Positions 8,697 to 17,898 of a stretch of 64,000 nucleotides of DNA are shown here, in pieces; positions within the stretch are counted from its first letter, which is position 1; each line of letters opens with the position of its first letter. Source of the DNA: an uncultured Candidatus Saccharibacteria bacterium (lineage in GTDB: Bacteria; Patescibacteriota; Saccharimonadia; Saccharimonadales; Saccharimonadaceae). The position numbers and the translations under genes were made by a program. A model generated the notes under the pieces. That model was not told where the DNA came from and ran no database searches. It was given only the letters and a program-made list of their open reading frames with translations. Where the stretch lies: contig CALMAK010000018.1 in assembly GCA_937859515.1 (NCBI GenBank), positions 40,215-104,214 of the forward strand, in the 5' to 3' direction.

Positions 8697-9620
8697 TTAT
8701 CGTAATTTTTTACGAATACTTTGATAGGTTCGGTAGATCCGGTACTGTAGTGGCCGTAATGGCAGGTCCCAGGCTCCAGGGTAGGTAACTTCCTTGCCAC
8801 CGAACGACTTCTTGAATCGTGTGAATCCAGCCCAAGGATGTTTCGGATTATCGTTAGGTGCGATTCCGTAAAGGTCAAAATACTTCAATCCGGCGTCTTT
8901 GGCATCCAGAATCATCTGACCAACCAATGCCGTACCTGCGCTTAGTTTACGGTATTCATCACTTGCTGCAGCATGAGCGTACGTTCGAGTATCGGCGCTG
9001 TCGTATACGAGAGCGGCGGCAATCGGTGTATTCTCAAACTCTGCAATGTATAAGGCGGCGGCTTTGATAGGGAAGAGAGCCAGAGTCTGAGTGCGGAAGT
9101 ATTCTTCGCTGTGTGGGGTGATGTGGTTGCGGTGAGCAACACGCGCCAGGAGGGAAGTGAGAACGGTGATTTCACTGGGGTCGTGGCTGATGCGGATAGT
9201 CATGCCTTTTTTGTGGTAATTACGCGTGATATTGCGGCTGTTTTGACTCATTGCGGCCAGTATCTCGTCCTTTGTATGTGATAGATCGATGATCTGAGTA
9301 TGAGCTGGTTGCAGTTGTTGATAAGTGACGGGGCGAAAATCATGAGATTTCAGATAATCCGTCGTAACGCCAGATTGCGGTTCAACGCGAATGAAGGTGA
9401 CGCCTTGTTGGTGAGCAACCTTTTTTAAGGACGTAACGGCTGAGTCAAACGACGTTTCATCCATAACAGCTGGGCCATAGGGAGCATAGAGGCGTGTGTT
9501 TAGGATGCCACTCTCTTTTATGGCCAAGTATGACCAGTTGTCACCATTATCGGTGAAGGTTTCGCGATTCAACTTCTGCTGAAATGTTCGCCAAGCTTTT
9601 GATTGTAAAAACGAAATCAT
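8697..9620 (-). CDS. FemAB-family peptidoglycan bridge aminoacyltransferase
   Basis: 307 residues. Members of this family add amino acids from aminoacyl-tRNA to the stem peptide of lipid II, on the cytoplasmic face of the membrane. Tandem GNAT-like folds are indicated by HTQIIDLSHTKDEILA, the SRNITRNYHKKGM helix and the C-terminal YFDLYGIAPNDNPKHPWAG then FTRFKKSFGG block. It starts 1 nt after the tsaD stop, so it is translated from the same mRNA. It is the third FemAB gene in this window; the other two are at 17.9-19.9 kb. The amino acid added cannot be read from sequence. Confidence 0.9.
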   Translation of the reverse strand: MISFLQSKAWRTFQQKLNRETFTDNGDNWSYLAIKESGILNTRLYAPYGPAVMDETSFDSAVTSLKKVAHQQGVTFIRVEPQSGVTTDYLKSHDFRPVTYQQLQPAHTQIIDLSHTKDEILAAMSQNSRNITRNYHKKGMTIRISHDPSEITVLTSLLARVAHRNHITPHSEEYFRTQTLALFPIKAAALYIAEFENTPIAAALVYDSADTRTYAHAAASDEYRKLSAGTALVGQMILDAKDAGLKYFDLYGIAPNDNPKHPWAGFTRFKKSFGGKEVTYPGAWDLPLRPLQYRIYRTYQSIRKKLR

Positions 9621-9621
9621 T

Positions 9622-10851
9622 TTACGTTGTTTCCTTTACAACATTTCGCCAAGCCGTCTTAGTCATAGAAAGGCTAGGAATGACCTCGAGTGATAGGGGG
9701 TCGACGGTGGTACCGTATTGTACGTGATAACAGCCAAGAGTGGCGATCATGGCTGCGTTGTCGGTACAGAGTTGCATGGGGGCATATTCAATAGGAATTG
9801 GGAGGCGTTCGGATAGTTGTCGACGCAGTTCGGTATTGGCGGCAACGCCTCCGGCAATGACAATGGAGGCGGGCTGATAATCGTTAAATGCTTTCTCGGC
9901 TTTGTCTACCAGGGTTTCAACCGCTATATGCTGGAAGCTGGCAGCAAAGTCAACTCTCTGAGTGTCTGAGACGCGCTGTGGCAACTGATGGGAAGGGAAG
10001 GTGAAGTCCACACCAGTTTCACGTTGGACGGCGCGCAGAACGGCTGTCTTAAGCCCAGAGAATGAAAAATCGTAGGCACCTTGTACTTTTGCTTTAGGTA
10101 ATTGATATTTGTGCGGATCGCCATCGAGCGCGGCTTTGGCGATGGAGGGGCCGCCGGGATAGGGAAGGCCAATAATTTTTGCCACTTTGTCGAAGGCTTC
10201 GCCAACGGCATCATCAGTGGTTTGTCCGAGGAGTTCGTAATCGCCGTGGTCGCGAAAGAGGACGAGCTGGGAGTGACCACCAGAGACGATGAGGGCGAGC
10301 ATGGGGAAGGTGGGTTGTTTTAAAGGGAGTTGCAACTTGCTAACACCGCTCCCGTCGTATACTTCGCTACGTAGGTCGCTGGATTCGGGTCCTGTCGGTC
10401 GGTCCGCCCCTGTGTCTCCAACAGTCGACACGGGTGCCGCACCGTCTCCCGCCACCCGAGCTGGCGCCACCTGAGTACCTTGTTCAATAATAAAGTTTGC
10501 ATACACGTGTGCTTCAACATGATGAATGGCATACAGTGGTTTTTTGTGTAGGATTGCCAGCGTTCGAGCAGCAAGTGTACCGACGAGCAGCGAGCCGATG
10601 AGCCCGGGTGCGTAGGTGACGGCAATTGCATCGATATCATTCCAGGTGCAGCCGGCGTCAGTTAACGCCTTATTGATGACGGGATTGATCATTTCAATGT
10701 GACTGCGTGCAGCAACCTCTGGAACAACACCGCCATATTCAGCATGGATGTCGATTTGCGAGTGTACGACACTACTTAATAGCTGCCGGCCGTCCTCAAC
10801 CACGGCGGCAGCGGTTTCATCACAACTGCTTTCGATTCCCAAAACTTTCAC
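9622..10851 (-). CDS. tsaD: tRNA N6-adenosine threonylcarbamoyltransferase TsaD with an internal insertion
   Basis: 409 residues against about 340 in typical TsaD. The enzyme transfers threonylcarbamoyl to A37 of ANN-decoding tRNAs with TsaB and TsaE. It has GIESSCDETAAAVV (start of the ASKHA fold), the metal-binding HHVEAH (about 110-115), IVSGGHSQL and GGVAANTELR. Between residues about 124 and 180 sits an insertion rich in Gly, Ala, Pro, Asp and Ser (10312-10482), with a more GC-rich base composition than the flanks. The start is GTG; TGC-TAAACT ends 7 nt before it, so the mRNA is probably leaderless. It is divergent from the MurE-type gene. Confidence 0.95.
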   Translation of the reverse strand: MKVLGIESSCDETAAAVVEDGRQLLSSVVHSQIDIHAEYGGVVPEVAARSHIEMINPVINKALTDAGCTWNDIDAIAVTYAPGLIGSLLVGTLAARTLAILHKKPLYAIHHVEAHVYANFIIEQGTQVAPARVAGDGAAPVSTVGDTGADRPTGPESSDLRSEVYDGSGVSKLQLPLKQPTFPMLALIVSGGHSQLVLFRDHGDYELLGQTTDDAVGEAFDKVAKIIGLPYPGGPSIAKAALDGDPHKYQLPKAKVQGAYDFSFSGLKTAVLRAVQRETGVDFTFPSHQLPQRVSDTQRVDFAASFQHIAVETLVDKAEKAFNDYQPASIVIAGGVAANTELRRQLSERLPIPIEYAPMQLCTDNAAMIATLGCYHVQYGTTVDPLSLEVIPSLSMTKTAWRNVVKETT

Positions 10852-10892
10852 TAAAGCTAGTTTAGCATCCAGAAGTGGTAAAATAGAAACAT

Positions 10893-12182
10893 ATGGGTAT
10901 GAAGCAAAAGTTGGTAAAGAGTGTGCGTGGGACGCTTCCGGAAGGAACGGTGCATAAAGTTGAGGAGGCGTATCGTCGGACTCGAGTAAAAGTAGTGTCA
11001 GCGCGGTATGGCAATCCGGCTAAGGATCTTCGTGTGATAGCTGTGACGGGAACGAATGGTAAGACGACGACGGTGAACTATATCAATGAGATCTTGAAAG
11101 AAGCAGGGCTAACGACGGCGATGTTCAGTACGGCATTGATAGAAGTTGCAGGGGAGCAAAAGCTTAACGATCTCAATATGTCGGTCGGTAGTGTAGCACA
11201 GATGCAACGGTTCTTTCGTGATGCAAAAAAGGCCAAGGTAGATTATGTCGTGCTGGAGATTACCAGCCACGCCTTGCATCAGCACAAGCTCGCCACCGTG
11301 CCAATCGCGGTAGCGATTATGACCAATCTTACCCAAGATCATCTTGACTATCATAAAACGATGGACGCATATGCGGCGGCAAAATCGAAGCTGTTCGCCG
11401 GTGAACCGCGGTTTATTGTGTTGAACCGTGATGATGAATGGTTTGATTATTTTGACAAGTTTCCTGCGGGCTCGCAAAAGATTACCTATGGCACTCATGA
11501 TGAAGCCGAAGCACGAATCGACCGAGTAAAGTTGTACCGTAAGGGCAGTGAAGCTCGAGTAGTGATTGACCATCAGACCAAACTTGAGCTCGCAACGGCT
11601 TTGCCAGGTAAGTTCAATGTCTACAATATGACAGCGGCAGCGGCGACGGCCTATATTTTGGGTATCAAGCGCAGCGATATTGTAGAAGGTGTCGCAAACC
11701 TTGAAGGGGTGCCAGGACGGTTTGAGCGGGTGGTTGAGGGTAAGGATTTTGACGTGATTGTTGATTATGCTCACACACCAGATGCGTTGGAAAAGCTACT
11801 TGAGGCCGCCAAATCGACGACCAAGAATCGTGTGATTTTGGTGTTTGGTGCTTGTGGTGACCGCGACAAGATTAAACGGCCGATTATGGGTGAGATTGCA
11901 GCGCATATGGCTGATCGTATTATTTTGACTGACGAAGAAAGCTATAATGAGGATCCAGAAATAATTCGCCGCATGGTTTACGAAGGTATCGAGCAGGGCA
12001 ATGGTACAGGTAAGACCACCGAGATTGCTGATCGCCGCGAGGCTATCAAGAAAGCTCTTGATATCGCAACGAAGGGTGACACAATTCTTATTACCGGCAT
12101 GGGTCACGAAGTGTTTCGCATTGTTAACGGCGAGCGCATTCCATGGAACGACGGTGATGTGGTGCGAGAATTACTAGGATAA
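10893..12182 (+). CDS. murE: MurE-type Mur ligase lacking most of the N-terminal domain
   Basis: 429 residues. Mur ligases add an amino acid to UDP-MurNAc-peptides with ATP; this one resembles UDP-MurNAc-dipeptide ligase (MurE). It has the P-loop AVTGTNGKTTTVNYI (about 50-64), EITSHALHQHKL, TNLTQDHLDYH and the C-terminal FGACGDRDKIKRP. It is about 60 residues shorter than usual, the missing part being the N-terminal UDP-binding domain. Where MurE enzymes have DNPR (DAP-adding) or related Lys-type motifs, this one reads DEESYNEDPE, so the amino acid substrate is uncertain. TGG-TAAAAT ends 8 nt before the ATG (leaderless). Confidence 0.85.
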   Translation: MGMKQKLVKSVRGTLPEGTVHKVEEAYRRTRVKVVSARYGNPAKDLRVIAVTGTNGKTTTVNYINEILKEAGLTTAMFSTALIEVAGEQKLNDLNMSVGSVAQMQRFFRDAKKAKVDYVVLEITSHALHQHKLATVPIAVAIMTNLTQDHLDYHKTMDAYAAAKSKLFAGEPRFIVLNRDDEWFDYFDKFPAGSQKITYGTHDEAEARIDRVKLYRKGSEARVVIDHQTKLELATALPGKFNVYNMTAAAATAYILGIKRSDIVEGVANLEGVPGRFERVVEGKDFDVIVDYAHTPDALEKLLEAAKSTTKNRVILVFGACGDRDKIKRPIMGEIAAHMADRIILTDEESYNEDPEIIRRMVYEGIEQGNGTGKTTEIADRREAIKKALDIATKGDTILITGMGHEVFRIVNGERIPWNDGDVVRELLG

Positions 12183-12241
12183 GAGAGAACCCCGCAGCCC
12201 AGGTGGGCGCGGGGCGCTCTCTTCCTGGGGTTGCGGGGTTA
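12183..12241. terminator. Nested alternative hairpins between convergent genes
   Basis: CCCCGC (12191-12196) can pair either with GCGGGG (12210-12215), extended by GAGAG/CTCTC, or with the GCGGGG at 12234-12239, extended by CAGG/CCTG. The two pairings exclude each other. It probably acts as a bidirectional terminator for the MurE-type gene and the GC-rich gene on the other strand. Confidence 0.6.
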
Positions 12242-12553
12242 ACGGTAGTGCACTGAAACTGGGTAGTGTGCGTCGATCAGCATGGTAAGTGCGGCGACAC
12301 GCTGAGCTTCGAGTGCGGGCAGGACGGTGGTGTCGAGTCGTACGATCTCGGCTGAGGCGCGGCGGTATTGCTCGTCGGTGTAGTAGGTACCAACAAGGTA
12401 TGCCGTGAGATGCTCGATACGCTGATGCGTGATTCGAATGTCCTTTAGCACCTCCTTGAGGTAATTCGCTGCCTCATTGAGTGCGTCTCCTGTGGAGAGT
12501 GCGCTCTCGAGGATGCACAATTCGTCAGCATCCTCCTGGGATGAATCGGTCAC
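12239..12553 (-). CDS. GC-rich single-gene cassette, small helical protein
   Basis: 104 residues from a GTG start chosen for its AGGAAGGAG site 5 nt upstream; the longer frame to 12784 would overlap the next gene. The protein is predicted helical and acidic, with Tyr and His near the end. There is no recognisable family. Codons are strongly G/C-ending compared with neighbours. It has its own promoter (12588-12615) and a GC-rich hairpin right after the stop, so it is a self-contained unit, probably acquired. Confidence 0.65.
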   Translation of the reverse strand: MTDSSQEDADELCILESALSTGDALNEAANYLKEVLKDIRITHQRIEHLTAYLVGTYYTDEQYRRASAEIVRLDTTVLPALEAQRVAALTMLIDAHYPVSVHYR

Positions 12554-12587
12554 GGTGACTCCTTCCTCTCGATCAACCGTGCAGGAT

Positions 12588-12615
12588 ATTATAGTATAAC
12601 CAGATACATTTGCAA
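12588..12615 (-). promoter_or_regulatory. Promoter of the GC-rich gene at 12.4 kb
   Basis: Read on the minus strand: TTGCAA (12615-12610), 16-nt spacer, TATAAT (12593-12588). The leader to the GTG is about 28 nt. Confidence 0.6.
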
Positions 12616-12647
12616 GAGTGGGACGATGATATTTGGTGGAAGATTGC

Positions 12648-12938
12648 CTAAAGTTGATCGCTGCTTTCGGTGAGTTCGCCAAGGAGGATGTCGACTTCAT
12701 CGCTGATAATCTCACCAAGATCTTGTACATTTGCCTGCAGCCAGGCTGAGACAGTCGCATCGTCTGCGTGCTCGAGTGTGGCAAGTTCTGCGGCTTGCTC
12801 GGGGGTAAGTTCGAGGGCTATTTCATTGACCACACGATCGTTTAGGGTGCTTTCAAAATGTTCCGACAGGGACTCGTAATCCTGGCCACTGAGTACGATT
12901 CCGATGCTATCGAGAACGGCTTTGGTAAGAATTGGCAT
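12648..12938 (-). CDS. Small acidic helical protein
   Basis: 96 residues, acidic (E, D, L, A), with a central LELTPEQAAELATLEH stretch and an acidic C-terminus. It resembles small uncharacterised proteins common in CPR genomes (possibly the DUF5663 group; not certain). The ATG follows directly on the stop codon of the FHA protein gene, so the two are co-translated and may work together. Confidence 0.7.
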   Translation of the reverse strand: MPILTKAVLDSIGIVLSGQDYESLSEHFESTLNDRVVNEIALELTPEQAAELATLEHADDATVSAWLQANVQDLGEIISDEVDILLGELTESSDQL

Positions 12939-14666
12939 TTATTTTTTCTCCTTTGTTGGTGGTAGTTGTGAGGCAACGGCATTATGGGCAGCTTTTTGCT
13001 GAGCTGTTCTGGCATCCTCGGCGGCTTGTCGACGAGTTGCAGTGTGTTGTTTGGCGGTGTCGTGTGCGTCCTGATCGGCCTGAGCCTTTTCGGTGAGTCG
13101 TGTCTGCTCGGCAGTAAGACGCTCGACTTCATTGGTTAAGAACGTTACGTTTTGATCAAGGCTTTCAGCTTCGGCTGTCAATGCTTCAAGGGTGCGCTCA
13201 GCCTCGCGCAACTCAATACCGGCGACGAAGTAGCGAGGATCGCGCTCGTCGAGACTTTCGCGTTCGGCTGTCAGTGCCTCGATCTTCTCTGAAGTTGAGG
13301 TGGTCGCATCAGCAACCGAAGCTTGTCGTTCAGATGCAGCTTGCAGTTTTGAAGAATATTCTTTTGCTTGTTTGGAAGTGACGTTTAGGGCTTCCTTGGT
13401 CTGAGTATGTGTCTTATGGGTACGCTCTTCGGATTTTTCGGCTTTTTTCAGCTCACGTGCACGAATAGTGGCGACGCTCGAAGCATCACCAATTGCCTCA
13501 AGAATAACATTTGGATGATTTTTGATGACATCCTTAACGATTTTGCGTCGTTCCACAAAGCCGGCACCCTGATCTTTCAATTCATGACGGAGTGCTTTGC
13601 GTGAGCGTGCGAGCTCGGCACGATCCTTTAGTTCTTTGACGTAATCACCTTTTCGCTTTTCAAAGTTGTCTTTTACTGAGGTGCGACGATCTTTCATACG
13701 ACCAGTAACGGCGTCATACTCACTTTTAATACGATTACGTTTGGCGGTGACTTTTTCGAGTTTTTTCGAGCGGCGCTGGTGAATCCATGTCCCTTCGGTT
13801 GCGGCAGCAACGCGTGCCTGGTGACGTGCGACTCGTCCTTCGGCAAGTGATGTGCGAAGACCAAGACGCATTTTCTTCGGAGTGTCGAGGGTATTTTTCC
13901 AGGCTGCTTGGGCTGATTCAACAGCGCGCAGGCGTTGGTTACCGACGGCACGCACTGCCTGTCGAACGGGATAGCGCCGGCCAAGCAATTCAGCGTCGCT
14001 GTGACGAATTTCAGCATCAGGTTCGGCGTCAATCGCAGCTGATGGGTCTTCTTCTGTGTCGTCCGTATCAGGTTCAACATGTCCCTCGATACTTTCACCA
14101 GTTACCGCAATAGCTTCTTCGGGAGTATGAAGGGTGGTGCCGTTGGTTGAATCAAGGTCAATCAGGGAGAGGTTGCCTTCTGTGTCAACGTACAGCTGCA
14201 GGTGTTGGCGCGAAATACCGTCGAGATCAGGGGTGAGGTCAGGGTCAGATGTGCGTCCCATTTCAATCTGTTCACCCTTATTGATGAAACGATAGGTAAA
14301 GTTGTCTGGGGTGGTTCCATCACCGCGCTGTCGGGTTTCACTTCCATCGTTAGGAGAGCTAATAACCAGATAGTCGCCGCCATTTGCGTCGAATAGTTGT
14401 CCTTCATATGAGTATTGATCGCCAACACGATCGAGCTTTGAGACATCGACGACTTGGTAAAGGGCGCCTTTTTTGCGACGGTCGTCGTACTTGTCTTCGG
14501 CGCCAAGATGAAAGGCAGCGACTTCGGGTGCGTCTGTGGTGGTATGCTCTGCCGAAATGGTTACAGGGGTGTTGGCAGGTAATTCGGACGAACTCCACTG
14601 ATCACGCAATACCTCATTGCGCTCGGCGGTGTTCTGATCGGTGGTGGAAGGTTGTTTTTCTGTCAT
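12939..14666 (-). CDS. FHA-domain protein with long coiled coil
   Basis: 575 residues. The N-terminal half holds a forkhead-associated (phosphothreonine-binding) domain: IEMGRTSDPD, GISRQHLQLY and DLDSTNGTTL (about 125-185) are the classic GR, SxxH and NG signatures. An acidic linker follows, then about 340 residues of coiled coil rich in Lys, Arg, Glu and Ala. It has no membrane segment or signal. It probably acts as a scaffold that reads Ser/Thr phosphorylation, but no kinase is present in the window. The promoter is TTGACT, 16 nt, TATAAT. The next gene starts immediately at its stop. Confidence 0.8.
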   Translation of the reverse strand: MTEKQPSTTDQNTAERNEVLRDQWSSSELPANTPVTISAEHTTTDAPEVAAFHLGAEDKYDDRRKKGALYQVVDVSKLDRVGDQYSYEGQLFDANGGDYLVISSPNDGSETRQRGDGTTPDNFTYRFINKGEQIEMGRTSDPDLTPDLDGISRQHLQLYVDTEGNLSLIDLDSTNGTTLHTPEEAIAVTGESIEGHVEPDTDDTEEDPSAAIDAEPDAEIRHSDAELLGRRYPVRQAVRAVGNQRLRAVESAQAAWKNTLDTPKKMRLGLRTSLAEGRVARHQARVAAATEGTWIHQRRSKKLEKVTAKRNRIKSEYDAVTGRMKDRRTSVKDNFEKRKGDYVKELKDRAELARSRKALRHELKDQGAGFVERRKIVKDVIKNHPNVILEAIGDASSVATIRARELKKAEKSEERTHKTHTQTKEALNVTSKQAKEYSSKLQAASERQASVADATTSTSEKIEALTAERESLDERDPRYFVAGIELREAERTLEALTAEAESLDQNVTFLTNEVERLTAEQTRLTEKAQADQDAHDTAKQHTATRRQAAEDARTAQQKAAHNAVASQLPPTKEKK

Positions 14667-14766
14667 GTTTATTTTTAGTTAACAATAATTTTATTATACA
14701 TAAATCTATCAAAAAGTCAATGCTTATTACTGTCGAAAACAGAGAGTGAGTGGTATAATAAGATGA

Positions 14767-16032
14767 ATGATTTCTACTGCGAGAGTCAAGAAGAGGTTGT
14801 ACCTTATTGTGGTGCGGTATTTTCGCATGTTTGCGAATATTTCACTCAAACGCTGGAAACCGCGAATCATTGCGGTGACGGGTTCAGTGGGTAAGACGAC
14901 ACTGTTGAATCTCCTTGAGGTACAGTTGGGCGCACGGGCACATTATTCACATAACGCCAATAGTTCATATGGGATTGCATTTGATATCTTGGGCATGGAT
15001 GGGGTGCGTGGATCAAAGTTACGATGGTTTTATTTATTTGTTGCAGCACCAGTGCGTAGTGTATGGTTTCGCCACAACGAAGAATTCTTTGTGGTGGAGA
15101 TTGATGGTGAACGGCCAAAAGAGACAGAGTTTTTGGCCAGTTGGTTGCAACCTGAAGTAACGTTGTGGGTGAGTGTTGGTCGTACGCATGCCGTATATTT
15201 TGATGGACAGGTCAAGGCTGGTTTGTTTGATTCGGTTGACGAGGCGATTGTGCATGAGTTTTCATATTTACCAAAATACACCTCAAAACTTGTGGCCTTC
15301 AATGGTGAAAGTGAACTGATTGTTCGTACGATGGAGGCGATTGAAGGTGCGGAGAAGGTTGGCGTCACTGATGCATTGGTGACGGATTACAAGGTGTGGC
15401 CGGATAAAACCAAAATCACCGTTGGCGACGTGACATATGTATTCAATGAGCCAATGCCGGGTGAAGTGTATACGCAACTGGCACTACTGGCAGAACTAGC
15501 GAAATATCTAGGTGAACCTGCGGTGACCGACCTTACTGCTTATGTGCAGCCACCAGGGCGAAGCAACTTTTTTGAAGGTAAGAATGGTGTCAGACTAATT
15601 GATAGTACCTATAACGCGCATCTTATCAGTGTGCAGTCGATCATAGATTTATATAAAGACATGCAGACTGAGCACAAATGGATTGTGATTGGTGATATTG
15701 TCGAGCAAGGCGAAGCTGAGGCCGAGGAGCACGCAAAGTTGGGACGTCTGCTGCGAGAGGCGGAGTTTGAGCGATATGTGTTGGTAGGACGACGAACACA
15801 AAAGTATACGTATCCAGAAATGGACGCTGATAGGACGGTGACATTCCTGCATCCCAAGGACGCGCTGAACTATCTTGAGACTGAGCTTGCGGGCAATGAA
15901 ACGGTGTTATTTAAAGGTAGTCAGTATCTTGAGGGTGTGGTTGAGCATTTGCTTGCGGATCCTCATGATATCGCAAAATTACCACGTCAAGAGCCAGCCG
16001 CCAAGAAGCGCCGTGCAAAGTGGGGGTTATAA
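14767..16032 (+). CDS. MurF-like Mur ligase, first gene of a cross-bridge operon
   Basis: 421 residues. It has the Mur ligase P-loop AVTGSVGKTTLLNLL (about 36-50), the central domain with WVSVGRTHAVYF, and the C-terminal ligase domain with RLIDSTYNAHLISVQ, WIVIGDIVEQG and FKGSQYLEG. These are MurF (D-Ala-D-Ala adding) hallmarks, but the N-terminal substrate domain is missing and an unusual hydrophobic segment (WFYLFVAAPVRSVWF) sits after the P-loop. TGG-TATAAT ends 7 nt before the ATG (leaderless). The next gene begins 1 nt after its stop. It may be a true MurF or a paralogue used for a modified peptide. Confidence 0.8.
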   Translation: MISTARVKKRLYLIVVRYFRMFANISLKRWKPRIIAVTGSVGKTTLLNLLEVQLGARAHYSHNANSSYGIAFDILGMDGVRGSKLRWFYLFVAAPVRSVWFRHNEEFFVVEIDGERPKETEFLASWLQPEVTLWVSVGRTHAVYFDGQVKAGLFDSVDEAIVHEFSYLPKYTSKLVAFNGESELIVRTMEAIEGAEKVGVTDALVTDYKVWPDKTKITVGDVTYVFNEPMPGEVYTQLALLAELAKYLGEPAVTDLTAYVQPPGRSNFFEGKNGVRLIDSTYNAHLISVQSIIDLYKDMQTEHKWIVIGDIVEQGEAEAEEHAKLGRLLREAEFERYVLVGRRTQKYTYPEMDADRTVTFLHPKDALNYLETELAGNETVLFKGSQYLEGVVEHLLADPHDIAKLPRQEPAAKKRRAKWGL

Positions 16033-16033
16033 A

Positions 16034-16726
16034 ATGAGCAAGACGTTATATATCATTCACGGCTGGACATACAGCATTGAACCTTGGACGGCAACGGTAT
16101 CGATTTTGCGCACCAAAGGTATTAACGTGCACCAACTACGGGTGCCGGGACTCACTGCCAAAAGCAGTGACGTGTGGGATATTGACGGTTATGTAGAGTG
16201 GCTGCGCAGTGAATTAGAGGGCATGGAGAATCCTATTGTGCTGGGGCATAGCAACGGCGGACGCATTTTATTGAATTATCTTAAGGCATATCCAGGTAGT
16301 TTTGAAAAACTTATTCTCTTGAATGCTGCAGGGATTAATGTGAGTAATGAAAAGATTTCAATGAAACGTCGTGTATTTAGGATCGCCGCGAAGATACTAA
16401 AGCCACTAAAGTATATTCCGCTGGTGCGAAAGGTGGTGTATCGCCTGATTGGTGGTAGTGATTATGACCGCGCGCCAGCAAATATGAAAAAGACATTGCA
16501 CAACATGCTAGAAAGCGATAAAAATCTTGATTTGACGGACATTCAAACACTAACAGCTGTGTTGTGGGGCAAAGATGACCCTATTACACCACTAGCGCAG
16601 GGGAATAAGATGGCGCACGACCTACCGAATGCCACAATCCGTGAATTTGATGGGTGGGCACATGCACCGTACATTACACACCCCGTTGAACTTGCCGAGG
16701 CAATTATGCAGGAGCTCGAGGCATGA
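16034..16726 (+). CDS. Alpha/beta hydrolase
   Basis: 230 residues from the ATG right after the MurF-like stop; a longer in-frame extension exists but lies inside that gene. It has the oxyanion region IHGWTYSIEPW, nucleophile elbow GHSNGG (Ser about 78), acid in WGKDDPIT and catalytic His in WAHAPYI. There is no signal peptide, so it is cytoplasmic. Its place in a peptidoglycan-bridge operon suggests a role in making or editing a precursor or aminoacyl donor. Its stop overlaps the next start (ATGA). Confidence 0.85.
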   Translation: MSKTLYIIHGWTYSIEPWTATVSILRTKGINVHQLRVPGLTAKSSDVWDIDGYVEWLRSELEGMENPIVLGHSNGGRILLNYLKAYPGSFEKLILLNAAGINVSNEKISMKRRVFRIAAKILKPLKYIPLVRKVVYRLIGGSDYDRAPANMKKTLHNMLESDKNLDLTDIQTLTAVLWGKDDPITPLAQGNKMAHDLPNATIREFDGWAHAPYITHPVELAEAIMQELEA

Positions 16727-17898
16727 TATTTCAAGCCTTAGGTGCACGGTACGGTTTTGGCGCAGCGGTGAAGCATGCGTTTACTCGTGGGTCCAAACAA
16801 GATAGTGAAAAACTGCGACAGGCGCTGGTCAAACGATATGGCGGAGAAGCGGTGTTGTATCAGAAGGGTCGCGCGGCGTTGGCAGCGGCGATTCGCCTTG
16901 CGACAGGCGGTAAAGGAACGGTCGCTATCAGTGGGCTAACGTGCTATAGCGTAGTGCAAGCGGTTGAGGCTGCGGGCTGCACGCCAGTATTCGTCGATAT
17001 TCGCGAATCTGATCTGCAATTTGGCGCTAAGGAGCTGATAGCAGCAGCGAAAAAGCATACTGGCATCAAGGCGGTGGTTATTCAGAACATGTTGGGGATT
17101 CCTGCTGACATTGCTGCCATTCAGAAGGTGGCCGATACGGCAGACATGATACTGATTGAAGACCTGGCGCATTCAGCGGGGGCGCAATATGCGGATGGTC
17201 GCGAGGTAGGTACGATTGGCGACATTACGATGCTGTCATTTGGTCGTGATAAAGCGATTGATAGCGTCAATGGTGGTGCACTGGTGGTGCGAAACCACAA
17301 GGAATCTCTCGCATTTCCAACCATTGCACCGTCACTATCGGTGCAATTGCGTGATCGGATATACCCACTGATTGCATGGTTAACGCGTGCACTGTATCCG
17401 GTGAGAGTCGGACGGTATGTGATGGGTGCCAGTATTAAACTAGGTCTTGTCCGCCGATCGGCTGATGGTGAGGTTGATGAGACGGTGTGTTTGCCACATT
17501 GGCAAGCAAAACTTGCGTATCAGCAGGTAGTGTCACTGACGACGACTGCTGTGAAGCGTCGCCAGAAGGCACAAACCTACGGTACGTACCTCAAAGATCT
17601 ATCGCCTGCAGGTATGGGACAGGCAGGTGGAGCACCGGTACGCGTGCCGCTCCTGGTCGATAGTCGAGATACAGTGATTACGTATCTTGCGACGCGTGGT
17701 ATCCAAGTGAATGATATTTGGTATGATGTGCCAGTATCGCCGCAGCGATTGTATGACAGGGTTGAGTACCCAGTCGATGAATGTCCGAATGCCGTGCGTG
17801 TTGCCAGCAAGCTGGTTAATCTTCCGACGCATGAGCGCATCAAAAGCGCTGATATCAAGCGCATCAGTCAATTAGTGAATGAGGCAGTAAAGGTATGA
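16723..17898 (+). CDS. DegT/DnrJ/EryC1-family PLP-dependent enzyme
   Basis: 391 residues, fold type I PLP enzyme. Seen: the LYQKGRAALAAAI substrate loop, the LIEDLAHSAGAQY Asp that contacts the PLP nitrogen, and SFGRDKAIDSVNGGA carrying the Schiff-base lysine (about 185). Family members usually transaminate keto-sugars, but some act on amino acids. Between a hydrolase and two FemAB transferases, it may supply an unusual amino donor or amino sugar for cell-wall peptide bridges. Four-base ATGA overlaps occur on both sides. Confidence 0.85.
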   Translation: MIFQALGARYGFGAAVKHAFTRGSKQDSEKLRQALVKRYGGEAVLYQKGRAALAAAIRLATGGKGTVAISGLTCYSVVQAVEAAGCTPVFVDIRESDLQFGAKELIAAAKKHTGIKAVVIQNMLGIPADIAAIQKVADTADMILIEDLAHSAGAQYADGREVGTIGDITMLSFGRDKAIDSVNGGALVVRNHKESLAFPTIAPSLSVQLRDRIYPLIAWLTRALYPVRVGRYVMGASIKLGLVRRSADGEVDETVCLPHWQAKLAYQQVVSLTTTAVKRRQKAQTYGTYLKDLSPAGMGQAGGAPVRVPLLVDSRDTVITYLATRGIQVNDIWYDVPVSPQRLYDRVEYPVDECPNAVRVASKLVNLPTHERIKSADIKRISQLVNEAVKV

